64,000 nt of DNA from Bin80 sp965116685 (GTDB lineage Bacteria; Bacteroidota; Rhodothermia; Rhodothermales; Bin80). Position numbers and translations under genes: made by a program. The stretch spans positions 1,302,001 to 1,366,000 of the forward strand of contig OZ220707.1 of assembly GCA_965116685.1 (NCBI GenBank), read 5' to 3'. Position 1 is the stretch's first letter, and every line of letters begins with the position of its first letter. The notes under the pieces were generated by a model. It was not told the DNA's origin, searched no databases, and saw only the letters and a list, made by a program, of their open reading frames with translations. Shown piece by piece: positions 39,468 through 48,208 of this stretch.

Positions 39468-40571
39468 TCAACATAGTTTGCGGAATGTAATGATTGTCCC
39501 GGAAGGAAAAGTTCCCCTCCTTCTGGGCTTGCCGTTTCGCTTTATTGGTTCTACTTGAATTCCATAACCTTGATAACCGTTTTCCGACTCCAAGAGCTTC
39601 AGAGCTTCTCGAGCGTGTGTTTTAAGAAAGTTAGGTTCGTTACTTGTATACTCAAGAACTTCATCTGAAGCTACTACCTTGCCCTGAAATTTCTTCCCTA
39701 ATATAGGTGCCAAATACTCCCCTGGAGTATAAAGATCTTTTTGGTTAGGATCGGTCGCATAGGAGAAACGAAAAAGGCCTGATTTGTCTACTGCCCACAT
39801 TGCTTCTTTCATTTTCTCGTGTCCACGAGGATGATTCGTGGCAAAAAACAGATGATATATACTCCTGCGCCTCTTGCTTTCCATTTTAAAAGGGCGCACG
39901 AATCTCGCAGTTTTTTTTAGCGAATTGTAATATAATTCTATCGCTTTAGCAGTGCGGTCTCCAGATGATTCTATAATAATATCTGATGCGGATGGATTAC
40001 CAATCAATTCATTTACTTGCTCCGATAGTTCATCCACAAAGCGCTGTATCGTTGAATCCATAAAAGTAATCAGCACTTCACAGTTATCGTTTTTAAGAAA
40101 TCGTTTTATAAGAGAAAAGGGCACACCCTTAATTCCAAAAGGATCTATAAACGCGAAAGCGGGAGCAATGCCTAAATTTTCTTTGTCAAGAAAATCGAGT
40201 GTTTTACCAAGAGCAGTTTCAAACTTCTCATTTTCAACGTAGCAACAAAAGTTTTCCGGTAGAGTTTTCTCTTGACCTTCAATAACCCGTTTAAGGGCGT
40301 CCGATCTATTTTTATTTTCTTCCACAAAAACAAATACTAACTCAGTATCGGGTAGATAGTCATGGTCCTTTGCGACATTGAGCGCTATTAAGGGAGACCC
40401 TTTTTCACCATTGGAATATACTCCCGGTCCGGCAAAGCCATCGTAGTAAACTATGCGGCGATTCCCTTTTGCGAGGATTGGAAACCAGGCTTGCAGATAT
40501 TTTTGTAATATCAAATGTTTTGCCTTAGTGTGCGGTTTTATGGACCAGGTTTTTTCTTTAGGTAGAGTCAT
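39468..40571 (-). CDS. tcmP: Three-Cys-motif partner protein TcmP
   Basis: This 367-residue protein begins WSIKPHTKAKHLILQKYLQAWFPIL and contains YYDGFAGPGVY (about 43-53), a methyltransferase-like motif, and AFIDPFGIKGVPFSLI (about 138-153). These are the marks of TcmP proteins, which are always found beside a three-Cys-motif DUF5131 protein. The Rossmann-like layout suggests nucleotide or AdoMet binding; the substrate is not known. The adjacency with 38717-39466 (1-bp gap, same strand) supports the call. A/T-rich codon use compared with the conjugation genes suggests separate acquisition. It is intact. Confidence 0.9.
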   Translation of the reverse strand: MTLPKEKTWSIKPHTKAKHLILQKYLQAWFPILAKGNRRIVYYDGFAGPGVYSNGEKGSPLIALNVAKDHDYLPDTELVFVFVEENKNRSDALKRVIEGQEKTLPENFCCYVENEKFETALGKTLDFLDKENLGIAPAFAFIDPFGIKGVPFSLIKRFLKNDNCEVLITFMDSTIQRFVDELSEQVNELIGNPSASDIIIESSGDRTAKAIELYYNSLKKTARFVRPFKMESKRRRSIYHLFFATNHPRGHEKMKEAMWAVDKSGLFRFSYATDPNQKDLYTPGEYLAPILGKKFQGKVVASDEVLEYTSNEPNFLKTHAREALKLLESENGYQGYGIQVEPIKRNGKPRRRGTFPSGTIITFRKLC

Positions 40572-40718
40572 TTTGTTTTCCTCCTTTCACCAACAGGGCG
40601 AAATTTTTTTGCAAAGATAATACCTGATGGAGGTTATTGTTACAGTGTATGAAGTTGTCTGAATTTCAAGACCTGCCTCCGAACAGATTGAATCATTTAT
40701 TGGGGGTTACCTCTAAGT

Positions 40719-41028
40719 TGCATATTCCGACCATGTGGACCACTGATTCCGAACCATCCGGGTCACCATTCCGAGCGAAATGGCCCACCTTGCAAACCAG
40801 TATTTCAGAGCGTTGATCCATGCTCATCACTCTGGGAACAATTTGGTTTTCATCTGATCCACGTATGGTTTTTCATAGTTTTTGGTTTCACTAAAACCTA
40901 TGAGATGTACCAGCAAAACGAATATTGATGAGAAAGATCAGGCGCATTCTGGAATTCTGATTTGCGTTCAAGTTGTCCGATCGCGCGATTGTCCGCAATG
41001 TGGGGGTTCTCGGTACGAGCCCACCTCC
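40719..41028 (+). mobile_element. IS21-family left end with istA 5' relic
   Basis: TGCATATTCCGA...GTGGACCACTGATTCCGA...TCACCATTCCGAG...GGCCCACC is the IS21-type terminal repeat array. About 130 bp later an ATG at 40928 encodes MRKIRRILEF, stop, FAFKLSDRAIVRNVGVLGTS. This matches the usual IstA start (helix-turn-helix region) except for a TGA replacing Arg. The rest of istA and all of istB are absent. Confidence 0.7.
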
Positions 41029-41150
41029 CTTGAGGGAGATCAACTTCTTCCCTCGTGCCCTCCCCTTCTACTTTGTTCAAAGAGTAGCATTTAGACGACC
41101 TGATTTGCCGCCCCTGTGCGTACGCACAGGAAACTATCCAATCCCCAGTC

Positions 41151-41450
41151 GTGGACAAAAAAGAGCAACAAGCCACGGTCTGTGTTAGTACCCGTCTAAC
41201 ACTACAGCAGAAGCAGGCGTTGGAGCGCCGGGCACAGAGCTTGGGCATAAGCTTATCGGCTTTTGTGCGAGATTTCATTATGAACTCCAAGCGAACTGCC
41301 GAAGAGGCCCTGGCCCGCGAATGGGTGTCGGTTGCACTCCAGCTTCGAAAATTGCAATCAGATGATGGTGAAAACACAGAGCTCCAGAGAATTCTGGAGC
41401 AGTTGAAACAACTCATTCAGCGCACAACTTCGAGGCAGGATACAGATTGA
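41151..41450 (+). CDS. MobC-like relaxosome accessory protein (ribbon-helix-helix)
   Basis: This 99-residue protein has the pattern VCVSTRLTLQQKQALERRAQSLGISLSAFVRDFIM. It is a ribbon-helix-helix DNA-binding fold (strand, helix, turn, helix) typical of MobC/TraJ-type relaxosome proteins. A helical C-terminus follows (LQRILEQLKQLIQ). Its stop overlaps the relaxase start (ATTGA), giving the usual accessory-protein/relaxase pair. It should bind near the origin of transfer, which would be expected just upstream in 40900-41150, a stretch now partly occupied by an IS21 relic. I cannot pinpoint a nic site. Confidence 0.8.
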   Translation: MDKKEQQATVCVSTRLTLQQKQALERRAQSLGISLSAFVRDFIMNSKRTAEEALAREWVSVALQLRKLQSDDGENTELQRILEQLKQLIQRTTSRQDTD

Positions 41451-42457
41451 GAGATTCGATGATTTGTGCAAGTCGACTAGCACAAAGCTTTCATGCGGTT
41501 GCCCGCTATCTGGAGTCGCCTAAATCCCATCGCGAAGATCGTGTCCGGGTTGCATGGATCGAAGGGCGTAATGTGATCTCTGATGAAAATCTTCAGGCTG
41601 CCGCCAGAGAAATGACGCTGATCACAGCAGTAGACCCCCGTATCAGACGCCCGGTTCTGCACATGTCCATCTCCTGGGCACCGGAAGATGATCCGTCCAG
41701 AAGTCAAATGGCGGAAGTATCCGACCGGGTACTCGCAAAGCTCAACCTTCAGGAACACCAGGCCATGCTGGTCGCACACGGGGATGAACACTATGCGCAT
41801 GTGCATACAATAGCGAATCGTGTCCACCCGATCACCAGGCGGATTCGTGCATTGGGTTTTTATTACCGGGAAATCGAGGAAACGCTGCGAAAAGCGGAGC
41901 GCGAAATGAATTTCCGCGAAACGCCAGGGCATTGTTATCAACTTCCAGGACAATCTCCCCCGGATCGCCGTGAATCGCTTTCCAAACAAGCGCACAAAGC
42001 AACCCAGTCTCGGGGAGAGGTGCCGTTTCAGGTGCTTGTGCGTGATGCTGCAGAGGCAGACTTTGATGCAGCGGGCAGCTGGGAGAATTTACATGCACGG
42101 CTTGATCGGCATGGGCTCCGGCTGCTACCCAGCGGACGTGGCCTGGTGGTCACCGACGGTCACGAGTATGCAAAATGCAGCAGCGTCGCCAGGAACGCCT
42201 CTCTACGCAAACTAGAAGCACGCTTTGGTGAATCCTGGCGCAGTGCCGAGGATATCTCGCTGGATCAACAGGCCCAGAAACTCAAGCGAGTGAAGATTAC
42301 AGATCTGACGGCAATCGGTAGACAATCAATCGCCAAGGAATTCATGCAGTTGGATCTGAAAGCATATGGACTCAAAGCCAGACTGGGCCAGGCAGTTTAT
42401 CAGACATTGAAGGTACTGGCAAATGATGAAAAACAGCGAAGGGATCTTGGACTCTAA
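41447..42457 (+). CDS. Relaxase/mobilisation nuclease (MobA/VirD2 type)
   Basis: This 336-residue relaxase nicks and covalently binds DNA at oriT. A candidate catalytic tyrosine is in ARYLESPK (about residue 21). The metal-binding HUH region is HMSISWAPEDDP (about 68-80) and YAHVHTIANRVHP (about 118-130). Residues 190-260 (SWENLHARLDRHGLRLLPSGRGLVV) match the region after the nuclease in MobA-type proteins. The start is TTG 41447, overlapping mobC; ATG 41459 is an alternative. It is shorter than many relaxases and lacks a primase or helicase domain. It heads the second conjugation block. Confidence 0.88.
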   Translation: MRDSMICASRLAQSFHAVARYLESPKSHREDRVRVAWIEGRNVISDENLQAAAREMTLITAVDPRIRRPVLHMSISWAPEDDPSRSQMAEVSDRVLAKLNLQEHQAMLVAHGDEHYAHVHTIANRVHPITRRIRALGFYYREIEETLRKAEREMNFRETPGHCYQLPGQSPPDRRESLSKQAHKATQSRGEVPFQVLVRDAAEADFDAAGSWENLHARLDRHGLRLLPSGRGLVVTDGHEYAKCSSVARNASLRKLEARFGESWRSAEDISLDQQAQKLKRVKITDLTAIGRQSIAKEFMQLDLKAYGLKARLGQAVYQTLKVLANDEKQRRDLGL

Positions 42458-42791
42458 ACCCGGCAGTCTTCGAGACCGCGCACAGAAAGCCTCCACGGAT
42501 CATATCCGCAAGGAATTGGCACCGGTTCTTGAAGCACTCAAGGAGAATCAAATGGACCTGCAATCCTGTGTCCGTCAAATGAAGATACTTCTGCATGTTC
42601 AACAAGAGCCCTGGAAAAAAGCAGGGACGATGTTATGGGGGATTGTTCTGGGCGCACTTCTGTTTGCACTGCTGCAGCCTAGAGTCCAGCACACTCATGA
42701 TGCGTGTGCACTGGGAAGTAAGATCATGGCGGCCTCGTCGACATTGTCTGACTCCGAACGTGCCCTGATCGAAAGGATCACTGGCGAGTGA
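42423..42791 (+). CDS. Small membrane-anchored protein of the mobilisation operon
   Basis: This 122-residue protein overlaps the relaxase 3' end by 35 bp. It has an amphipathic helical N-terminal half (KELAPVLEALKENQMDLQSCVRQMKILL) and one hydrophobic helix at about residues 72-86 (MLWGIVLGALLFALLQP), then a C-terminal polar part. I do not recognise the family. The position between relaxase and trbG and the coiled-coil plus membrane helix resemble MbeB/TraK-type accessory proteins that tether the relaxosome, but this is inference. Confidence 0.6.
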   Translation: MMKNSEGILDSKPGSLRDRAQKASTDHIRKELAPVLEALKENQMDLQSCVRQMKILLHVQQEPWKKAGTMLWGIVLGALLFALLQPRVQHTHDACALGSKIMAASSTLSDSERALIERITGE

Positions 42792-42873
42792 TTTTGCCTG
42801 TCTCGTAGCAATAGATCCGTGGCATCCGGTATGTAACTGCGTACCATCTCATCATCTTACAAGGTGGCCTAAC

Positions 42874-43758
42874 GTGCAACAGAGTACACTTCTTGCAACT
42901 TTCCTGTTTATAAGCAGCCTGGCGCAGGCTCAGCAGCCGGCTCCAGAGCGTATTGTAAATGTATCCGGGCCCGTTCAGCCGACCATTGATCAGCAGATCT
43001 CCAGCTTCAATACCGGAGGGAGGGCGGATGTGCTCCGGCAGTCCGATGTATTGATTTATCCATACGGGATCTATCAGCCCGTCCTGACCTGTACGGTACT
43101 CCGGGCATGCATTGTCGAGCTTCAAGCGGGGGAAACCCTGATCAGTTTGATTGCCGGAGATGACCAGCGGTGGTTGATTGGTCATACTGCTACCGGGGCG
43201 GGAGCGGAAACGGCAATCGTCTCGGTTAAGCCGATCGACCACAATATCACGACGAACCTCATTATTTCCACGGATCGCCGGGTGTACCATATCACCCTCG
43301 ACAGCCCGCCATATACCACGAAGAGGAACGAGTACAACCCCCAACATCAGTACACGCGGCACATCCGATTTTACTACCCTGCTGAACCCAAATTCGCATC
43401 TGTACCTGCACGCGAACAGGCAAGTCCGCCTAATGGCCTTTCCCTGAAAAGATTGAATCACCGCTACACCTGGCGGGCAGAAAAAGGGTTCCCCTGGGTT
43501 CCCTCGGCAGTATTTGATGATGGCGAGCGCGTTTATATACGAATTCCATCCCATGCCTACTCAGAAGATCAGCCGCTTCTCAGCATTGGAACACGTGGTA
43601 GTGAGCGCGTCGCTGATTATGTGGTACGTGACGGATACTTCATTGTAGATGGGCTTTTTGAACAGGCACGACTGATTACTGGTGGAATTGCACGCAAGGG
43701 ATTCTTTCGAAGGAAACGGCACACGCAGCGCGCCCTGCACCTCTACAGAGCAAAATGA
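42874..43758 (+). CDS. trbG: Conjugal transfer protein TrbG/VirB9 family
   Basis: This 294-residue protein has a signal peptide (LLATFLFISSLAQAQ) and the VirB9/CagX pattern: VLIYPYGIYQPVLTCTVLRACIVELQAGE in the N-terminal beta domain and HRYTWRAEKGFPWVPSAVFDDGERVYIRIP at the C-terminal domain. VirB9 forms part of the outer-membrane core complex. The frame starts with GTG at 42874. Its stop overlaps trbI (ATGA). In a complete trb operon it would follow trbF, whose counterpart here is 29 kb upstream. Confidence 0.92.
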   Translation: MQQSTLLATFLFISSLAQAQQPAPERIVNVSGPVQPTIDQQISSFNTGGRADVLRQSDVLIYPYGIYQPVLTCTVLRACIVELQAGETLISLIAGDDQRWLIGHTATGAGAETAIVSVKPIDHNITTNLIISTDRRVYHITLDSPPYTTKRNEYNPQHQYTRHIRFYYPAEPKFASVPAREQASPPNGLSLKRLNHRYTWRAEKGFPWVPSAVFDDGERVYIRIPSHAYSEDQPLLSIGTRGSERVADYVVRDGYFIVDGLFEQARLITGGIARKGFFRRKRHTQRALHLYRAK

Positions 43759-44711
43759 TCGGTAACCTGAACGAACCCGAAAATGAGGGAGCCGAATTTG
43801 TTGATCCGGTTTCTGTTACACGATTATCCAAGCGAAATATCCTGGCCTTGGCGCTGAGTCTGGCAGGGGTATTACTCGTATTGTTTTTCAGTAGTCGCCG
43901 TCAGTCAGCAGAACCCGGCACAGAGTACGAGTTGGCTCCATCTCCCGTCGTGGATGTACTCACATTGGCACCGGTCGAACCGCGCACTCCCATGCCCAGT
44001 CCCTGGGAGCCCTCCACATCAATACGCCCGGAACGCACAGACGAGCGAAAATCCACCTATGATCAGGCGCGCCAGTCCCGTGGGGTTCTACATGTTTCGA
44101 GTATTGTGAATCCTGACAGTACCCAAGAACCTTCCACCATCACAGAAAAAGAGAAAGGGCTGATCCTTCTGGAAGGCAGCGTGATCACGGCCGCTCTTGA
44201 AACAGGCATACATACGGGCCGACCAGGTCCGGTTCGTGCACGGGTGGTGCGGCCGGTCCGGGACTCCAAACGGCTGGAACAGGTGCTGATTCCAGCGGGC
44301 ACACAACTCATTGGTGCAATGGAAGGAACGCTTGCCGGAGAAGAGCCACGGGCCCTCATTGTATGGAATCGAATGGTCTTCCCGAATGGAGAAACCAAGG
44401 ATTTACCGGGACTCCCTGCACTTGACCAAAGTGGTGAGGGGGGATTGCAGGACAAGGTAAAACGCCACCGGGTTCAGCGGTTTGGCAGTGCAGCAATGTT
44501 GGCACTGATCGGGAGTGCCACCTCCATCGCCACCGCCACAACGGCCGGAAGTCTGGTGGGCGGCTCGCTGGCATTGGAACTGTCTCGCACCGCATCCGGT
44601 CAACTGGAGCGCGGTAACCGCCGACAACCGACACTCATCCTCCGTCCCGGATATCAGTTTCTGGTGTACGTGTCTAGGGATATGACATTTGCAGGACCGT
44701 ACGTTGAATAG
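43755..44711 (+). CDS. trbI: Conjugal transfer protein TrbI/VirB10 family
   Basis: This 318-residue protein has a short cytoplasmic N-terminus, one membrane helix (about 29-46, ILALALSLAGVLLVLFFS), a proline-rich linker (APSPVVDVLTLAPVEPRTPMPSPWEP) and the VirB10 beta-barrel domain. The latter includes LLEGSVITAALETGI, PGPVRARVVRPV and VLIPAGTQLIGAMEGTL, and ends in ILRPGYQFLVYVSRDM. VirB10/TrbI bridges the inner and outer membranes and senses energy from the ATPases. The length is at the short end of the family. It overlaps trbG and traG. Confidence 0.92.
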   Translation: MIGNLNEPENEGAEFVDPVSVTRLSKRNILALALSLAGVLLVLFFSSRRQSAEPGTEYELAPSPVVDVLTLAPVEPRTPMPSPWEPSTSIRPERTDERKSTYDQARQSRGVLHVSSIVNPDSTQEPSTITEKEKGLILLEGSVITAALETGIHTGRPGPVRARVVRPVRDSKRLEQVLIPAGTQLIGAMEGTLAGEEPRALIVWNRMVFPNGETKDLPGLPALDQSGEGGLQDKVKRHRVQRFGSAAMLALIGSATSIATATTAGSLVGGSLALELSRTASGQLERGNRRQPTLILRPGYQFLVYVSRDMTFAGPYVE

Positions 44712-46512
44712 GAACACACAAGAACGGCTCTACGGCTGGACCGCTCCCCGCTCTCTGGGGATTCGAAGTGTACTCACGCTCCTAGTTCTTTTCCCTCTTG
44801 TGAGTTGTCAGGTTGCGCTCACCGTCATGACACTCATTTGGGGGCCACCTGCTACCACCCCTCTCCTTCCGTATGAACTTACACGGGCAGTCCTTTTGAG
44901 TGCGGCAGTAGTGGCAGCGCCTTGGCTGCTCCAACCCTCAATGCGTGCCCCCCTCGTTCCACTCATTGTCGCACTCTGTCTGATGAGTATCGAACCATTA
45001 TTCAGTCCCCATCATGTATTTCTGGCGATTGCACGTGCTCTGGATAGACCGGAATTGATGGGAGTTGTCATCGGGGCTCTTGCGGTCGGTGGGTTGATGG
45101 GAATGCTTGTGGTCAGGGGAATCATGACACGGACTACTGAGCAACTTTCGCTGGCCAAAGGCTCCACACAGTGGGGAAATGCACATGCACTGAAGAAACC
45201 TGCCAAAGGGCTCCTTCTCGGAAAGATGGGAGCAGACTATCTGCGATATGATGGAGATGGACATCTGCTTACGGTGGCAGCAACGCGGAGCGGAAAAGGA
45301 GTTGGAACCGTCATGCCCAACCTTCTGAATTACGAAGGTAGCATGCTGGTCACGGATCCAAAAGGAGAAAACTATGCAGTGACCGCTGCCTGGCGACGAG
45401 ATTATCTGGTACAGAAAATCGTGGCCCTAGATCCCTTCAAGCTCGTCGAGACGTGTGACACGAAAGTGGCATCACTGAACCCGATGGATTTTATTGACCT
45501 TGATGGAGAGGATTATGTGGAAACGGCAATGATGCTTGCTGATATGATGATCGGTCGAAGCCATCAGGCCGAAGAATCTCATTGGAGGATGGAAGCAAAA
45601 GGATTGCTGCTGAGCTTCATCCTTTATGTGGCCGAAAGGGATGAGTTTAAAGATGAGCGGCATCTGATCAAAGTACGCAGTCTTTTGACACAGGACAGCG
45701 AGGGGATGGATCAGACGCTGAGGGCAATGAAGGAAAGTGCCCTGTCCCAGGTGAAGGAAGGGGCCTGCCGGATTGAGCAGAAGGCTGATCGTGAGCGCAG
45801 CGGTGTCTTTTCCACCGCGCAAAGCCATACCCATTTCTTGAGCAGTCCCCGAATGCAGCATGTACTTACGAGTACGAGCTGCGACCTGGAGGATCTACGG
45901 CGTGGAAAAATGACGGGATACATCATTCTCCCCCGAGAATATCTGAGTGCATTTGCTCCGTGGCTCCGCCTTATGATTAGCAGTTGTTACTATGCCTGCA
46001 CCCATGATGCTACAAAAAAATCTCGTCCAGAGCAGCGAGTAGTTTTTCTTTTGGATGAATTTGCCAACCTCGGATATATGCGGAATATCAAGGAGGCTGT
46101 ATCCCTGGGAGGTGGTTACGGCCTGACGATGTGGCTGATTCTGCAGGATCTGGCACAACTCAAGCGAGAGTATCACAGTGAATGGGAAAGCTTTTTGGCC
46201 AACTGTGACGTGATCCAGGCATTTGCGATACAGGATCCATTCACAAGCCAGAAGATTGCGCAGCTCCTCGGAGAAATGTCAATCTGGCAGCGCAGATTGA
46301 ACAAGGGGGATGGACATAAATTCGGGCGGATGCGGGCGGGCTATGAAGAAGGGAGCCGTCCACTGCTGAAGCCCGATGAACTGCGAAGACTCCACCCGGC
46401 CCGCCAACTGCTGTTCGTGCGTCCATACCAGCCCGTAGCAGCAGATAAGTTCGTCTACTACAGAGATCCATTAACCGCCGCCCGTGCACGGCCGAACCCG
46501 TTTGTTGGTTGA
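44689..46512 (+). CDS. traG: Type IV coupling protein TraG/VirD4
   Basis: This 607-residue coupling protein has N-terminal membrane helices (about 23-50, 66-84 and 123-143), the QWGNAHALKKP region, Walker A TRSGKGVG (about 199-206) followed by VTDPKGENYAVTA, and Walker B VVFLLDEFANLG. It links the relaxosome to the secretion channel and pumps DNA. The frame starts at TTG 44689, overlapping trbI; a second TTG at 44704 is possible. The C-terminus ends RLHPARQLLFVRPYQPV, as in the family. It closes the second conjugation block and is intact. Confidence 0.93.
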   Translation: MQDRTLNRNTQERLYGWTAPRSLGIRSVLTLLVLFPLVSCQVALTVMTLIWGPPATTPLLPYELTRAVLLSAAVVAAPWLLQPSMRAPLVPLIVALCLMSIEPLFSPHHVFLAIARALDRPELMGVVIGALAVGGLMGMLVVRGIMTRTTEQLSLAKGSTQWGNAHALKKPAKGLLLGKMGADYLRYDGDGHLLTVAATRSGKGVGTVMPNLLNYEGSMLVTDPKGENYAVTAAWRRDYLVQKIVALDPFKLVETCDTKVASLNPMDFIDLDGEDYVETAMMLADMMIGRSHQAEESHWRMEAKGLLLSFILYVAERDEFKDERHLIKVRSLLTQDSEGMDQTLRAMKESALSQVKEGACRIEQKADRERSGVFSTAQSHTHFLSSPRMQHVLTSTSCDLEDLRRGKMTGYIILPREYLSAFAPWLRLMISSCYYACTHDATKKSRPEQRVVFLLDEFANLGYMRNIKEAVSLGGGYGLTMWLILQDLAQLKREYHSEWESFLANCDVIQAFAIQDPFTSQKIAQLLGEMSIWQRRLNKGDGHKFGRMRAGYEEGSRPLLKPDELRRLHPARQLLFVRPYQPVAADKFVYYRDPLTAARARPNPFVG

Positions 46513-46975
46513 CAATCCATATCCCGTGGGCTCCGGTGGCTGCGTAAATCCAAATCAATGGTTTCAGTGTCCCAGTGCGATAAGTTTTTGCAGAACAGAA
46601 CACGACAGATACTGCCTAACCGGATAAGTGATCGTGTAATCCAATGTATATCTGCATATTCCGATGATGTGGACCACCCATTCCGAGTGAAGTGGGCCAC
46701 CATTCCGCGTGCTTGCCGAAGAAATAATATCCAGTCGAAGGCTGCAGAACTGCTTGGTTTCCTTGTGCGTGACTTGAACTGGCGCATGGAAGAGGTCGTT
46801 ACGGTGGATTAGTCCGAAGTTTAGGATTCCTTCTATAACGTTGGCTCAAATGAACAGTTACTCAGTAACCGGGTGGTTGAAATTATCCTTATCTCATGGA
46901 ACGATTTCATGAGTTATGGGTATGTGACTTATATATTCGTTCTACACGAAATCGCGGTAGAACCAAGAAATTAAA
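46513..46975. other. Spacer with IS21-family end remnant (46653-46708)
   Basis: The sequence from TGCATATTCCGATGATGTGG to GTGGGCCACCATTCCG is another IS21-type terminal repeat, without transposase genes. The rest is AT-rich. A 14-bp stretch TCGCGGTAGAACCA at 46952-46965 recurs at 54380-54393. Confidence 0.55.
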
Positions 46976-47212
46976 ATGACTTTCAAAAGCAATAGCGCTG
47001 ATGCCAGCTTCTATTATCATGAAGATGCAGCAGCGGACATCGCCCGTATGGATTCATCGGCGATGTATGGCAACCTTGCTGACGCAATGAAAAATGCTAC
47101 GGTGTTGCTTCCGCCTCCTCAGATTATTCAGATAATTATGGTGAACCCACCTTGCCCTGAGGATGAACAAGTAGATCTTGATCCTGTAAAGGACCGTGGT
47201 AACGATGGATAA
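46976..47212 (+). CDS. Small hypothetical protein
   Basis: This 78-residue frame begins MTFKSNSADASFYYHEDAAADIARM and ends in an acidic tail (CPEDEQVDLDPVKDRG). The family is not recognised. Acidic, soluble composition and an AT-rich promoter-like upstream region make a real gene plausible, but the surroundings are full of debris. It could be an antitoxin-like or orphan protein; evidence is weak. Confidence 0.3.
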   Translation: MTFKSNSADASFYYHEDAAADIARMDSSAMYGNLADAMKNATVLLPPPQIIQIIMVNPPCPEDEQVDLDPVKDRGNDG

Positions 47213-47453
47213 AAAACTACTGGTAGCAAAAATTGATTGTAGAGGAGCGGTGTATCAATGAATGAAAGGAACGTGTAGATTATCCTTGAAGATGACCGCC
47301 CAGAATACGCCGTCGTTCCCATAGCAACCCGTCGACTTAGCAAGGACTTTTCACGTTTGCCGCGAGTCCGACGGCGGCTCGCATAGGTTAGCCTTTGTGC
47401 CTCTTGTATCAGCGGCCCCGCAAAATCCAGACCTGCCTGGATGGAGTATCCGG

Positions 47454-47637
47454 TCAGAACCATACGTTTGGGAATCACGCTGAGACTGGTAAACAGTGCG
47501 AGGCCCCGATTGTGTATAACCCATGTCCTGGACAGTGAAGCCGCTTGGGGCCCAGCCTGTGACCTTCACAATCTGACGAACACGACGTGCCTTCCCGAAG
47601 CCTGCAATCACGACCACAATATGAACTCTACGAAGTA
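47454..47637 (-). pseudogene. Duplicated 3' fragment of trbB
   Basis: The segment is highly similar to 50522-50700, covering the last 40 or so codons of trbB (VIAGFGKARRVRQIVKVTGW) plus about 60 bp beyond. It ends at a junction with an IS1634-like transposase fragment. On its other side the minus-strand frame continues into an unrecognised stretch (GLDFAGPLIQEAQRLTYASRRR) to about 47390. This may preserve the original sequence downstream of trbB that is replaced by the DUF5131 gene at the real locus. Confidence 0.8.
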
Positions 47638-47950
47638 CGAGACCGGGAGCAGGTCCGGGTCTATTGTCGTTCTGGCCAACGGATCAAGAAGGAGCAAGCG
47701 ATGGTGGCGCGTCGTCGAGCGAAGTTTGAAGCGCAGCTCACGAAATTGAACGAGGGGTTATCCCGACCGGGAACGACCAAGAAGCTTCCGTTGGTTTGGG
47801 AGCGGATTGGACGATTCAAGAACGGCAGCAGTGGGATCGGACAGCATTACGAAATTGAGGTCGTGGCCGATCCGAAGCAAGAGAAGGCGGTGCAGGTGAA
47901 GTGGCGGGCTGCGACCACGTCGAACTCAATGTGGACCGATAGTGTCCTGT
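47638..47950 (+). pseudogene. IS1634-like transposase fragment
   Basis: The translation VRDREQVRVYCRSGQRIKKE continues with MVARRRAKFEAQLTKLNEGLSRP and GRFKNGSSGIGQHYEIEV. It matches the middle to C-terminal region of IS1634-like transposases, compare KALTKLHEGLSKP and GRLKEEHKKVSHTYEVTV in the 33571-35443 gene. N- and C-terminal parts are missing. It abuts the trbB fragment, so it marks a recombination scar. Confidence 0.75.
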
Positions 47951-48208
47951 GGCAGATTTCTACACCTAACTTTTCCCTACATGCTCACCACGACACCTCT
48001 TAAATGTCGTAGCTGTGGGTGGTTTACAACCTCCGCCTGTACAGCGGTTGTGGAGGGCCGACCTCTATCCCTTGCACAGTTCAATACATCTAAGCTAAGT
48101 CATTGCTTGCCTCCATGTATCTTCGTGGCACACTATAACCCCGAGTGAAAACACGAGGGACCCTGCGTATGTCATGTGAGTACACTTATCGCAGAATTGT
48201 TTCGGCTT
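47951..48208 (+). other. Leader region of ATPase paralogue 3
   Basis: The last 60 bp are similar to the region before paralogue 1 (compare GAGGGACC...CATGTGAGTACA at 48156-48185 and 28010-28035). The duplicated unit thus included upstream DNA. No gene is supported in the remainder. Confidence 0.4.
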
